Assembly: GCA_019119775.1 (NCBI GenBank) | Contig: DWWL01000015.1 | Coordinates: 1-44,869 of the forward strand | Length of the DNA: 44,869 nucleotides | From: Candidatus Lachnoclostridium pullistercoris | GTDB taxonomy: Bacteria; Bacillota; Clostridia; Lachnospirales; Lachnospiraceae | Direction of reading: 5' to 3' | Part shown: positions 24,569 through 32,866 of the stretch, piece after piece | How the letters are laid out: each line of letters starts with the position of its first letter | How positions within the stretch are numbered: position 1 is the first letter of the stretch | Translations under genes and position numbers: made by a program | Notes under the pieces: model-generated | Told to the model about the DNA's origin: nothing | Database searches by the model: none | Seen by the model: the letters and a program-made list of their open reading frames with translations, nothing else

Positions 24569-25912
24569 ATGAACCAGGATCTGACAAAAGGTCCCATCGC
24601 CAGGACCCTGCTGCTCTTTGTTCTTCCCATGACCCTCGGAAACATGCTGCAGCAGCTCTACAACGTGGCGGACACTCTCATTGTCGGCCGCTTTCTGGGG
24701 CCGGACGCTCTGGCGGCTGTGGGATCCGCCTACACGCTTATGACTTTTCTCACCTCGATCTTTCTCGGGCTCTGCATGGGCAGCGGCGCGGTGTTTTCCA
24801 TCCGCTACGGCGCCAGGGATGAAGATTCGCTCAAATCCAGCATTTTCGTCTCCTTCGTCCTCATCGCCGTTCTCACCTGCCTGATCAATGCTGCCGTTTT
24901 CCTTCTGATCGACCCGATTATGGCGTTTTTAAAGGTCCCGGAGGCGGTTTACGCCATGATGAGAAATTATCTGTGGGTGATCTTTACCGGCCTGTTTGCC
25001 ACCTTTCTCTATAATTACTTTTCCTCCCTGCTGCGGGCCCTGGGGAACTCGGTCGTTCCCCTGATCTTTCTCGCCGTGTCCGCCGTCACCAACATTGTGC
25101 TGGACCTGGTATTTGTGGTGGTGTTCGGCTGGGGCGTGGAGGGAGCCGCCGGCGCCACCGTCTTTTCCCAGTACCTGTCAGGCGTGGGACTGGGCCTTTA
25201 CACTCTGGTCCGCTTCCCCGGCCTGCACCCGGAAAAACGCCACCGGAAGTTTTCCAGGGATATTCTGCGGGAGATCTCCCAGTTTTCCGTTCTCACCTGC
25301 GTACAGCAGTCGGTGATGAACTTCGGCATCCTTATGGTACAGGGGTTAGTCAACAGCTTCGGCACCGCCGTGATGGCCGCCTTTGCCGCCGCCGTGAAGA
25401 TCGATTCCTTCGCCTACATGCCGGTCCAGGACTTCGGAAACGCCTTCTCCACCTTTGTGGCGCAGAATTACGGCGCCGGGAAAAAAGACCGCATCCGGAA
25501 GGGAATCCATGTGGCCGCCGCCGTGGCCGTGGGCTTTTCCCTCTTTGTCTCCGCCCTGGTATTTCTCTTCGCCCGGCCGCTTATGACGATCTTTGTGGAC
25601 GGATCCGAGCATGAAATCATCTCCATCGGCGCCGGATATCTCCGGGTGGAGGGATCCTTCTACTGCGGAATCGGCATCCTCTTTCTTCTCTACGGCTTCT
25701 ACCGGGCCGTGAAAAAGCCGGGAATGTCCGTGGTATTAACGGTCATCTCCCTGGGGACACGCGTGGCCCTGGCCTACCTTCTCTCCGCCGTTCCCGCCCT
25801 GGGCGTGTACGGCATCTGGTGGTCCGTGCCTATCGGCTGGTTCCTGGCCGACGCGGCGGGCCTGATCTATTACCGCCTGAAAAAAGACCAGCTGATGAAC
25901 CTGCTGGCCTGA
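24569..25912 (+). CDS. MATE family efflux transporter
   Basis: 447 residues with 12 predicted membrane helices in two halves. Family hallmarks include PMTLGNMLQQLYNVADTLIV with GRFLGPDALAAVGSA early, and QDFGNAFSTFVAQNYGAGKK in the second half. These proteins export cationic drugs or metabolites using Na+ or H+ gradients. GGAGG precedes the ATG by 10 bases. Divergent Lrp/AsnC regulator suggests control by an amino-acid-like signal. No terminator is visible before the converging rnhA. Confidence 0.93.
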   Translation: MNQDLTKGPIARTLLLFVLPMTLGNMLQQLYNVADTLIVGRFLGPDALAAVGSAYTLMTFLTSIFLGLCMGSGAVFSIRYGARDEDSLKSSIFVSFVLIAVLTCLINAAVFLLIDPIMAFLKVPEAVYAMMRNYLWVIFTGLFATFLYNYFSSLLRALGNSVVPLIFLAVSAVTNIVLDLVFVVVFGWGVEGAAGATVFSQYLSGVGLGLYTLVRFPGLHPEKRHRKFSRDILREISQFSVLTCVQQSVMNFGILMVQGLVNSFGTAVMAAFAAAVKIDSFAYMPVQDFGNAFSTFVAQNYGAGKKDRIRKGIHVAAAVAVGFSLFVSALVFLFARPLMTIFVDGSEHEIISIGAGYLRVEGSFYCGIGILFLLYGFYRAVKKPGMSVVLTVISLGTRVALAYLLSAVPALGVYGIWWSVPIGWFLADAAGLIYYRLKKDQLMNLLA

Positions 25913-25942
25913 GACTTTTCACACGCAGAGAGCGCGGACAGC

Positions 25943-26425
25943 TCAGCTGTCCACGCCCTCGTCTATCATCAGCTCATCTCCGTCCGCCGCCGCGGTCGCC
26001 AGTTTGTCGCATCTCTCGTTTTCCGGATGTCCCGCATGCCCCTTGACCCAGATAAATGTCACCTGGTGGGGAGCCTTTGCTTTCAGAAGTCTCTCCCAAA
26101 GGTCAATATTTTTCACCGGGCCGCTCTTTCCCCGCTTCCAGTTGTTCCTCACCCAGCTGTCGATCCAGTGCTGGTTAAAGGCATCGGTCAGGTATTTGGA
26201 ATCAGAATAAAGGTCCACCTGGCAGGGGCGGTTCAGCGCCTCCAGACCGGTGATCGCCGCCAACAGTTCCATCCGGTTGTTGGTGGTCCTCACAAATCCT
26301 CCCGAGAGCTCCCTCTCGTGGAGAACTCCTTTGGAGTCTGTAAACTGAAGAATGGTTCCATAGCCTCCGGGACCGTCCGGGTTTCCCCTGGCGGATCCGT
26401 CCGTAAAAATTTCTACTTTTGTCAT
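25943..26425 (-). CDS. rnhA: Ribonuclease HI
   Basis: 160 residues. The four acidic catalytic residues are in place: Asp9 ([19 protein letters not shown] motif), Glu53 (NNRMELLA), Asp75 (YSDSKY) and Asp139 (NERCDKLA), with KGHAGHPEN carrying the conserved His. It removes RNA from RNA-DNA hybrids. AGGAGAC precedes the ATG. It lies 45 bases downstream of the metallo-beta-lactamase nuclease gene and is probably co-transcribed with it. The window also has RNase HII (rnhB). Confidence 0.97.
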   Translation of the reverse strand: MTKVEIFTDGSARGNPDGPGGYGTILQFTDSKGVLHERELSGGFVRTTNNRMELLAAITGLEALNRPCQVDLYSDSKYLTDAFNQHWIDSWVRNNWKRGKSGPVKNIDLWERLLKAKAPHQVTFIWVKGHAGHPENERCDKLATAAADGDELMIDEGVDS

Positions 26426-26470
26426 CTCTGTCTCCTGTCTGTTTTTCTTCCTGCGGCTCAGGATTCTTTT

Positions 26471-28078
26471 TTACCGGTCCCACTTGTCGCAGAGGGACTG
26501 GATCTGATCTGCAAACTTCGCCAGATCCTTGTTTGCTCCGCCTTCGTTGTGGCGGATCACCGTGAGCAGGCGCTCGCCGGCAGCCAGCAGACGGGCATAT
26601 ACGCCGGACGCCTTTCTCGCCGCAGGCTTCTCCTCCCGCTCGATCCGCACGCCTTCCGTCACGGTCAGCCACTGGCCGGAAGCCAGGTCAAACACCGAGC
26701 CGGAAAAAGGCGCCTCCGCGTCCAGATGGTAATTTTCCCGCAGATTGCCGGCAAACAGATCGCAGACCGCGTCATCGCCGTGCACCAGAAATACCTTCTG
26801 GGGCTTTACCCGAAACGCTGTGATCCACTCGATCAGCCCGTCCCGGTCGGCATGGCCGCTGATTCCCTCAATCTGCTCAATATGGGCCCGCACCTCGATC
26901 TCCTCGCCGAAGAGCTTTACGCTCTTTCCGCCGTCGATCAGCGTTCTTCCCAGGGTCCCCACCGCCTGATAGCCGGCAAAGACCACCGTACATTCCGGAC
27001 GCCACAGATTGTGTTTCAAATGATGGCGGATCCGGCCGGCGTCGCACATGCCCGACGCGGATATGATCACCTTCGGCGTCTCGTCGAAATTAATATTTTT
27101 TGACTCATCGCTGGTGATGGACAGTTTCAGTCCCTTAAAGGAAATGGGGTTGATGCCCTGGCGGACCAGCTCTTCCGTCTCTTTGTCATAGCAGTCCAGC
27201 AGGTTCTGGGTGAACACATGGGTTGCCTCCACCGCCAGAGGGCTGTCCACGTAGACGGGAAAATCCCCGTGGCCTTTCACCAGCCCATGCTGCTTGATAT
27301 GGCGGATAAAATAGAGAAGCTCCTGGGTCCGCCCCACGGCGAAAGCCGGTATCACCACATTTCCGCCCCGGTCCAGAGTCTCCTGGATAATGCCCGCCAG
27401 CTCCGCCTCGTGGTCATGGTCCTTGTTCTTGTGCAGCCGGTCCCCGTAGGTGCATTCCATCACCACGTAATCGGCTGAGTCCAGATACTGGGGATCACGG
27501 ATAATAGGTTTGTTCTTGTTGCCGATATCGCCGGAGAAAACGATCTTTTTCTTCACGTCCCCCTCGGTCAGCCACACTTCAATGGACGCAGAGCCCAGAA
27601 GATGTCCCACATCCGTAAATTTGACCGTAACGCTGTCGTTCAGTCTGACCGCCTCCCCGTAGGGAACCGGCACAAAATAGTGCAGCACCTGATTGGCGTC
27701 ATTGACCGTGTAAAGGGGCTCGATCTCCTTTTTCCCGGCCCGGCGCGCCTTCCGGTTCTTCCACTCTGCCTCCATCTCCTGAATGTGGGCGCTGTCCCGA
27801 AGCATAATATCGCACAGGTCCGCCGTGGCAATGGTGGTGACGATCTGTCCCCGGAAGCCTCTGGCAAAAATATAGGGCAGCAGGCCCGCGTGGTCGATGT
27901 GGGCGTGGGTCAGCAGCACAAAATCAATCTCGGAATAAGGCACCGGAAGCTCGGCGTTCTCGTATACATTGATCCCCTGTTCCATTCCGCAGTCCACCAG
28001 GAACTTTGTTGTTCCCACCTCCACGTAATGGCAGCTGCCCGTCACCTCATGGTCCGCTCCGATAAATGTCAGTTTCAT
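26471..28078 (-). CDS. Metallo-beta-lactamase / beta-CASP nuclease (CPSF-like RNase)
   Basis: 535 residues from the ATG at 28076-28078, which has GGGAGGG five bases upstream; the open frame continues to 28507 only because it runs into repeat DNA. Motif 2 HAHIDHAG is at 58-65; later come GHLLGSAS, FSGDIG, SPLAVEAT, ISASGMCDAGR and GHADR, which together define the beta-CASP subgroup of RNases. About 80 extra C-terminal residues form a helical tail. It is probably a zinc-dependent RNA-processing enzyme in the cytoplasm. Confidence 0.93.
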   Translation of the reverse strand: MKLTFIGADHEVTGSCHYVEVGTTKFLVDCGMEQGINVYENAELPVPYSEIDFVLLTHAHIDHAGLLPYIFARGFRGQIVTTIATADLCDIMLRDSAHIQEMEAEWKNRKARRAGKKEIEPLYTVNDANQVLHYFVPVPYGEAVRLNDSVTVKFTDVGHLLGSASIEVWLTEGDVKKKIVFSGDIGNKNKPIIRDPQYLDSADYVVMECTYGDRLHKNKDHDHEAELAGIIQETLDRGGNVVIPAFAVGRTQELLYFIRHIKQHGLVKGHGDFPVYVDSPLAVEATHVFTQNLLDCYDKETEELVRQGINPISFKGLKLSITSDESKNINFDETPKVIISASGMCDAGRIRHHLKHNLWRPECTVVFAGYQAVGTLGRTLIDGGKSVKLFGEEIEVRAHIEQIEGISGHADRDGLIEWITAFRVKPQKVFLVHGDDAVCDLFAGNLRENYHLDAEAPFSGSVFDLASGQWLTVTEGVRIEREEKPAARKASGVYARLLAAGERLLTVIRHNEGGANKDLAKFADQIQSLCDKWDR

Positions 28079-28126
28079 GGAATCCCTCCCATCCGTCGAA
28101 AAACTGTAAATCCATTGGATAGTTCT

Positions 28127-28155
28127 ATTATACATGAATCCGAATGGAATGAAAA
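28127..28155 (-). promoter_or_regulatory. Promoter of the beta-CASP nuclease/rnhA unit
   Basis: Minus-strand TTTTCA (28150-28155), 17-base spacer, perfect TATAAT (28127-28132), 48 bases before the start codon. Confidence 0.72.
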
Positions 28156-28207
28156 CGGGTCCGTCAAAATTTCTCTGGCAGGCAGCTGGCAGGCGGGCCT
28201 TCTCCAG

Positions 28208-28216
28208 TGTTATAAT
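28208..28216 (+). promoter_or_regulatory. Extended -10 promoter of the Arg-rich micro-ORF
   Basis: TGT-TATAAT is a perfect extended -10 (TGnTATAAT). No good -35 is present. It is 30 bases before the micro-ORF start. Confidence 0.55.
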
Positions 28217-28246
28217 GGAGAAAAATAGGTTCAGGAGGGGAATTTT

Positions 28247-28354
28247 ATGGGACAGATCGCAAATCAGATGGCGGTGGAACTGCTCTGCCGCCTGCGGGAA
28301 CGGATCAAAAGGCGGCGGAAGGAGCGCAGGCAGAGAGGGGCGCGGCGGGGATAA
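28247..28354 (+). CDS. Arginine-rich micro-protein, 35 aa
   Basis: Starts MGQIANQMAVELLCRLRERI and ends in a run of Arg/Lys (RRRKERRQRGARRG). It has a strong AGGAGGGG ribosome binding site six bases upstream and an extended -10 promoter. The stop TAA (28352-28354) falls at the first base of the repeat array, so it may be an intact micro-protein or the remnant of a longer gene cut by the repeats. The helical N-terminus plus poly-basic tail would suit nucleic-acid or membrane binding. Family not recognised. Confidence 0.5.
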   Translation: MGQIANQMAVELLCRLRERIKRRRKERRQRGARRG

Positions 28355-28850
28355 GCTCCCCGCCTGGCTGCTGCCCGGCCTTCCTGCACGCTGCTCCGCC
28401 GGGCTAAGCTTAAATCCGCTTCGCTCCTTCTGCTCTGCACACGCCGTTTCAGGCTCGAAAAGACCTCGCCTTGGAACGGCTGTGTCGCTTTGCGGCATTC
28501 GCCGCATAGCAGGAAATGCATAAAAGCCGTCAGATGAGCAAGCTCCTCTTCCGGCCGCTGCCCGGCTTTCCTTCCCGTTACTCCGCCGGGCTTAAAGCTC
28601 GAATCCGCTTCGCTCCTTCTCGCTTTGCGGCATTCGCCGCATAGCAGGAAACAGCCGAAAGCCATTCGGTGAGCAAGCTCCCCGAATGGCTGCTGCCCGG
28701 CTTTCCTTCCCGCTGCTCCGCCGGGCTAAGCTCGAATCCGCTTCGCTCCTTCTCGCTTTGCGGCATTCGCCGCATAGCAGGAAACAGCCGAAAGCCATTC
28801 GGTGAGCAAGCTCCCCGCCTGGCTTTCAACTGTTCCCTGCTGCCCGGCTC
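28353..28850. repeat. Tandem array of hairpin-rich repeats (three units plus edges)
   Basis: Units start at 28370 (187 bases, with about 55 extra bases at 28431-28485), 28557 (135) and 28692 (about 133). Each contains arms CCCGGC/GCCGGG, a shared GAATCCGCTTCGCTCCTTCT-type spacer, and TGCGGC-ATTC-GCCGCA; the core CGCTTTGCGGCATTCGCCGC recurs at 28486, 28621 and 28754. A third hairpin with a GAGC-AA-GCTC tip closes each unit. The 17-base AAGCTCCCCGCCTGGCT occurs at both ends (28353-28369, 28808-28824). Long minus-strand frames across the array are artefacts of the period. This looks like a REP/BIME- or MITE-like non-coding element. It occupies the otherwise gene-free stretch between the micro-ORF and spoIVA. 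Confidence 0.85.
28660..28691. repeat. Best-conserved hairpin within the repeat array
   Basis: A 32-base hairpin with 15-base arms (28660-28674 and 28677-28691), AA loop and a single mismatch. The equivalent hairpins in units 1 and 3 keep the GAGC-AA-GCTC tip and the AGCC/GGCT-like base but have mismatches in the middle. Confidence 0.75.
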
Positions 28851-30331
28851 ATTGCTAGATAATAATACAAAATCATTCCGCCGTTGCTGTCGTTGATGAT
28901 TTTCTGGAGGGTGTCCTGGAGTTTCATTTGGCAGTCTTCGGTCATCTGGGAGATCTTGGCCTGGATGCCGTCCTCCACGATCTGCTCGATGGACTTGCCG
29001 AAGATGTTGGTGCTCCAGATGCCGTCCTCGCTCTCTCTGGCGTTTTCTTTTATGTAGGCGATCAGGTCCTCGGCCTGCTGCTCATTTCCCACAATGGGGG
29101 CGATTTCCGTCTCGATGTGGGCCTTGATCAGGTTGATGGACGGGGCCTCGGCCTTCATTTTCACCCCGTACTTGTTGCCGTGGCGAATCACCTGGGGCTC
29201 ATCCAGCATGATCTCCGACCGCTCGGGGGTGACGACTCCATAGCCCTTTAACCGCACCTGGCTCATGGCGTTCTGCACTTTCTCGTACTCCTTTTTCATC
29301 TTCGCCAGCTCACTTAACGTCCTCATCAGCTGGTACTCCCCCTCGATGGGAATTCCCACGTAATCGCTCAGGATCTGATAGTAATAGCTGTCATCCACCT
29401 CCACATCCAGAGCCACGCTGCCGTCCGCCATCTCCATCCCCCGGATCTTCATGCCGCGGATCGCGTCGGCGGCTGTCTGGGGCAGTTCCCCGGCCACATC
29501 CTTCATGTGGCTGACCTTCTTCAACATTTCCCTGGCGGCCTGGATCACCTGTCCCTTCAGCCAGTGGGCGGACGGCAGGATCTCCAGCCATTTGGGAATG
29601 TAAAAATCCATCTCCGTCACCGGAAATTCCTTCAGCACCTTCTCCAGGATCCTGCTTATATCCTCCTTTTTCAGCTGCTCGCAGTTGACCGGAAGAACGG
29701 TGACGCCGTATTTTGCCTCCAGCTCCTTTGCCAGGTTTCCCGCCTCCTCCGAGTAGGGATACATGGAATTGAGAATCATGATAAATGGCTTGCCCAGATT
29801 TTTCAGCTCTCCCACCGTCTGCTCCTCCGCCGGGACGTAGCTGCTCCGCTTCAGATCCCCGAAGCTGCCGTCCGCCGTCACCACCACGCCGATGGTGGAA
29901 TGGTCGGTGATCACCTTTCTGGTGCCGATCTCCGCAGCCCTGGTAAAGGGGATCTCATAGTCAAACCAGGGGGTTTTTACCAGCCTCTCCTCGTCATTTT
30001 CAATGTGCCCTGTCGCCCCCTCCACCATAAATCCCACGCAGTCGATGAGACGGACTTTCGCCTGGATCCCGTCGTCCAGCTGGATGAGAGCCGCTTCCTT
30101 GGGGATGAATTTGGGCTCCGTGGTCATGATGGTCCGCCCTGCGGCGCTCTGGGGAAGTTCGTCCCTGGTCCTGTTTTTCTGGTGTTCATCCGTCAGCTCC
30201 GGCAGCACCAGCGTCTCCATAAACCGCTTGATAAACGTGGATTTTCCCGTGCGCACCGGCCCCACCACGCCGATGTAGATCTCCCCGCCGGTTCTGGCCT
30301 GAATGTCCTTGTATACATTAAAATTGTCCAT
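28826..30331 (-). CDS. spoIVA: Stage IV sporulation protein A (spore-coat ATPase)
   Basis: 501 residues from the ATG at 30329-30331, where AAGGGGG precedes; an upstream in-frame extension to 30388 is not needed. N-terminal TRAFAC-type NTPase domain with Walker A GPVRTGKS (24-31), then LPQSAAGRTIMTTEPKFIP and DCVGFMVEGATGH, all SpoIVA signatures. SpoIVA polymerises on the forespore with ATP hydrolysis to form the coat basement layer and is made in the mother cell. The protein ends GGMILYYYLAMSRAAGNS; the last codons and the stop lie in repeat-array-like DNA (28826-28850), so the terminus is probably altered relative to relatives. Confidence 0.95.
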   Translation of the reverse strand: MDNFNVYKDIQARTGGEIYIGVVGPVRTGKSTFIKRFMETLVLPELTDEHQKNRTRDELPQSAAGRTIMTTEPKFIPKEAALIQLDDGIQAKVRLIDCVGFMVEGATGHIENDEERLVKTPWFDYEIPFTRAAEIGTRKVITDHSTIGVVVTADGSFGDLKRSSYVPAEEQTVGELKNLGKPFIMILNSMYPYSEEAGNLAKELEAKYGVTVLPVNCEQLKKEDISRILEKVLKEFPVTEMDFYIPKWLEILPSAHWLKGQVIQAAREMLKKVSHMKDVAGELPQTAADAIRGMKIRGMEMADGSVALDVEVDDSYYYQILSDYVGIPIEGEYQLMRTLSELAKMKKEYEKVQNAMSQVRLKGYGVVTPERSEIMLDEPQVIRHGNKYGVKMKAEAPSINLIKAHIETEIAPIVGNEQQAEDLIAYIKENARESEDGIWSTNIFGKSIEQIVEDGIQAKISQMTEDCQMKLQDTLQKIINDSNGGMILYYYLAMSRAAGNS

Positions 30332-30374
30332 AAAAATACCCCCTTGCTGTGCTGATACAGTATATTCAAGGGGG
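30332..30374 (-). terminator. Terminator-like hairpin whose 3' arm contains the spoIVA Shine-Dalgarno sequence
   Basis: On the minus strand CCCCCTTG (30367-30374) pairs with CAAGGGGG (30339-30346) across 20 bases and is followed by TATTTTTATG, the final ATG being the spoIVA start. It begins 20 bases after the livF stop. It fits an intrinsic terminator for the liv operon and also occupies the AAGGGGG ribosome binding site of spoIVA. A weak sigma-E-like element (TGATAAA, 14 bases, AATATACT) overlaps the 5' arm. Confidence 0.6.
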
Positions 30375-30394
30375 ATTGTCTTTATCACAGGACC

Positions 30395-31105
30395 TTATTC
30401 ACTTAAGTACGCCTTCTTCACGGAGTCGTCGTTCATCAGATCCGACGCCTTCCCGGAAAGCACAATATTTCCCGTCTCCAGCACATACGCCTTGTCAGCG
30501 ATGGCCAGAGCTTTTTTCGCATTCTGCTCCACTAAAAGCACGGTGGTGCCGCTGTCATTGATTTCCTGGATGATTTTAAAGATCTCCGTCACATACAGGG
30601 GAGAAAGGCCCATGGACGGCTCATCCATGACGATCATCTTCGGCCGGGACATGAGTGCCCGTCCCATGGCAAGCATCTGCTGCTCTCCGCCGGAGAGCGT
30701 TCCCGCCGGCTGGTTTTTCCTCTCCTCCAGCCTGGGGAAACGTTTGTAGATCTCCTCTAAAGTCTTCTCGATCCCGTCTTTGTCCTTTCTGGTGTAAGCT
30801 CCCATCTTCAGATTCTCCAGGACTGTCAGCTGGGCAAACACACGCCGTCCCTCGGGGACGTGGGCCAGACCCATGGAAACGATCCTGTGGGCCGGCGTCT
30901 TTGTAATGTCCGTCCCGTTAAACTGGATGGTACCGGTCCTGGACGGGATCATTCCCGTGATGGTCTGGAGCGTGGTCGTTTTTCCCGCTCCGTTGGCGCC
31001 GATGAGGGCCACGATCTCGCCTTCCCCCACCTCGAAGGAAATTCCCTTCACCGCCTGTATCACTCCGTAATTGACGGTCAGATCCGTCACTTTCAGCATT
31101 TCCAT
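30395..31105 (-). CDS. livF: Branched-chain amino-acid ABC transporter ATP-binding protein LivF
   Basis: 236 residues from the ATG at 31103-31105, eight bases after AGGAGG; an ATG six bases earlier is too close to that site. Walker A GANGAGKT, signature LSGGEQQM and Walker B MIVMDEPSMGLSP are intact. The GMIPSRTGTIQFNG and HVPEGRRVFAQLTV segments are typical of LivF. It pairs with LivG to drive import of leucine, isoleucine and valine. Last gene of livJHMGF, followed by a terminator-like hairpin. Confidence 0.95.
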   Translation of the reverse strand: MEMLKVTDLTVNYGVIQAVKGISFEVGEGEIVALIGANGAGKTTTLQTITGMIPSRTGTIQFNGTDITKTPAHRIVSMGLAHVPEGRRVFAQLTVLENLKMGAYTRKDKDGIEKTLEEIYKRFPRLEERKNQPAGTLSGGEQQMLAMGRALMSRPKMIVMDEPSMGLSPLYVTEIFKIIQEINDSGTTVLLVEQNAKKALAIADKAYVLETGNIVLSGKASDLMNDDSVKKAYLSE

Positions 31106-31117
31106 TCCCATTTCCTC

Positions 31118-31876
31118 CTACTCGCCCAGATATGCGGTGATCACCTTCGGGTCGTTGAGCACCTGGGCCGGCGTTCCGCTGGCCAGCTCCGTTCCGAAAT
31201 TCAACACCGTCAGATACTCACAGATACCGGCCACCAGCTTCATATCATGCTCGATCAGCAGAATGGTGATGTGGTACTTTTCCCGGATCAGGCGGATCGT
31301 CTCCATCAGCTCCGCCGTCTCATTGGGGTTCATGCCGGCTGCCGGCTCGTCGAGCAGCAGAAGTTTGGGATTGGTGGCCAGCGCTCTGGCGATCTCCAGT
31401 TTCCTCTGCTGGCCGTAAGGGAGATTGGAAGCCAGCGTGTCCGCCTGTCCGTCCAGGTCAAACACCTTCAGGATCTCCATGGCCTGCTCATCCATGCTGC
31501 GCTCTTTCTTTTTATAGACCGGACCGTGGAAAAAGCAGGACAGCTCCGAATATTTCACCTGGTTGTGGAGAGCCGTCTTCACATTGTCCAGAACAGACAG
31601 TCTGCCGAACAGCCGGATATTCTGAAATGTCCTGGCCACTCCGCATTTGCAGATCTCCGCCGGGCTTTTTCCCACCAGGCTGGTCCCATCCAGGCTGATG
31701 GTCCCCAGGGTGGGCCGGTACACTCCCGTAAGCAGGTTGAACACGGTGGTCTTTCCTGCTCCGTTCGGTCCGATCAGGCCGTAAAGCTGGCCCTGCTCTA
31801 TGGTGATATTGAAGGCGTCCACCGCCTTCAGACCTCCGAAGGAGATCCCCAGATTTTTCACTTCCAGCAATGCCAT
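31118..31876 (-). CDS. livG: Branched-chain amino-acid ABC transporter ATP-binding protein LivG
   Basis: 252 residues. Walker A GPNGAGKTT, Walker B LLLLDEPAAGMNP and the LivG-type GVARTFQNIRLF Q-loop are present. The signature is LPYGQQRK in place of LSGGQ, which is normal for LivG. AGGAGG precedes the ATG. It partners LivF as the second nucleotide-binding subunit on the inner face of the membrane. Confidence 0.95.
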   Translation of the reverse strand: MALLEVKNLGISFGGLKAVDAFNITIEQGQLYGLIGPNGAGKTTVFNLLTGVYRPTLGTISLDGTSLVGKSPAEICKCGVARTFQNIRLFGRLSVLDNVKTALHNQVKYSELSCFFHGPVYKKKERSMDEQAMEILKVFDLDGQADTLASNLPYGQQRKLEIARALATNPKLLLLDEPAAGMNPNETAELMETIRLIREKYHITILLIEHDMKLVAGICEYLTVLNFGTELASGTPAQVLNDPKVITAYLGE

Positions 31877-31879
31877 TCC

Positions 31880-32854
31880 TTACGCCTCCTTTCTTCCCAG
31901 CCTGCGGAAGGTGCGGTTCATCATCAGGCCTTCCTTGATCTTGGAGTTATTGAAAATCATCATGGCGATGAGCACGATGGCGTACAGCAGCATGCGCAGA
32001 TTGTCCGTCCCCCGCAGAAGCTCCGGCAGCACCGTCAGGATCACTGCCGCGATGATGGAGCCGCGGATGCTTCCCATGCCGCCGAGCACTACGATAACCA
32101 GGATCTCAATGGACTTGTTGTAGTCAAAGGTTCCCGGCTTTAAAAGTCCCACGTTGTGGGCGTAGATCACTCCGGCCACTCCGGCAAAAAACGCGGAGAT
32201 CACAAATGCCTTCACCTTGTAGCGGCTGATGGGGATGCCGATGGACTCCGCCGCGATGTCATTGTCCCGGATGGCCATGATCGCCCGTCCGTCCCTGGAA
32301 CTCATCAGGTTGGTCACCGCCAGCACCGTGAGCACCATGAGGATGAACACCACCGTGTAGTTGGTATAATTAGAATACAGAGGAATCTTGCTTAAGCCTC
32401 TGGCTCCGTTGGTGATCTTCAGAGAGTTGATCACCGATTTAATGATCTCTCCGAAAGCCAGGGTCACAATAGCCAGGTAATCTCCCCGCAGACGCAGCAC
32501 GGGGACGCCGATGATCAGGCCGAACACGCCGGCCATCAGCCCGCCGCAGACAAGGGCCAGGGCAAAGGCCGCCGGGGCCGGCAGAACGCCTGTATCCCCC
32601 AGATTCAGGGAGATCAGCGCTCCCGTGTAAGCTCCGATGGACATAAATCCCGCATGTCCCAGCGTCAGCTCTCCCAAAAATCCCGTCACCAGGTTTAAGG
32701 AAACCGCCAGCATGATATTAACCGCGATCGGCACCAGCAGAGAGGTATACTGCCGGTTTAACAGTCCGCCTTTCAGCAATATGGTCACGGCCGCATAGGA
32801 CAGCACGATGACAGCTGCCCGGAACCAGACCGTTCCGTTTGAAATCTTTTTCAT
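31880..32854 (-). CDS. livM: Branched-chain amino-acid ABC transporter permease LivM
   Basis: 324 residues from the ATG at 32852-32854 (GGGAG five bases upstream); a GTG four codons earlier overlaps the ribosome binding site. Eight to ten membrane helices with the family motifs GELTLGHAGFMSIGAYTGAL, GDYLAIVTLAFGEI and IVVLGGMGSIRGSI. It forms the transport channel with LivH. Starts 12 bases after the livH stop. Confidence 0.94.
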   Translation of the reverse strand: MKKISNGTVWFRAAVIVLSYAAVTILLKGGLLNRQYTSLLVPIAVNIMLAVSLNLVTGFLGELTLGHAGFMSIGAYTGALISLNLGDTGVLPAPAAFALALVCGGLMAGVFGLIIGVPVLRLRGDYLAIVTLAFGEIIKSVINSLKITNGARGLSKIPLYSNYTNYTVVFILMVLTVLAVTNLMSSRDGRAIMAIRDNDIAAESIGIPISRYKVKAFVISAFFAGVAGVIYAHNVGLLKPGTFDYNKSIEILVIVVLGGMGSIRGSIIAAVILTVLPELLRGTDNLRMLLYAIVLIAMMIFNNSKIKEGLMMNRTFRRLGRKEA

Positions 32855-32866
32855 GAGTACTCCCAC

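Noticed and set aside
28079-28507. N-terminal extension of the beta-CASP nuclease
   Set aside because: The extension crosses the promoter and repeat DNA, while the ATG at 28078 has an ideal ribosome binding site and starts at the fold boundary.
28264-28829. Minus-strand open frames of 67-133 codons across the repeat array
   Set aside because: They follow the repeat period, lack ribosome binding sites, and the same peptide recurs because the DNA recurs. They are artefacts of the array.
28353-28850. CRISPR array
   Set aside because: Units are 133-187 bases, contiguous, without unique spacers of 30-40 bases, and there are no cas genes nearby.
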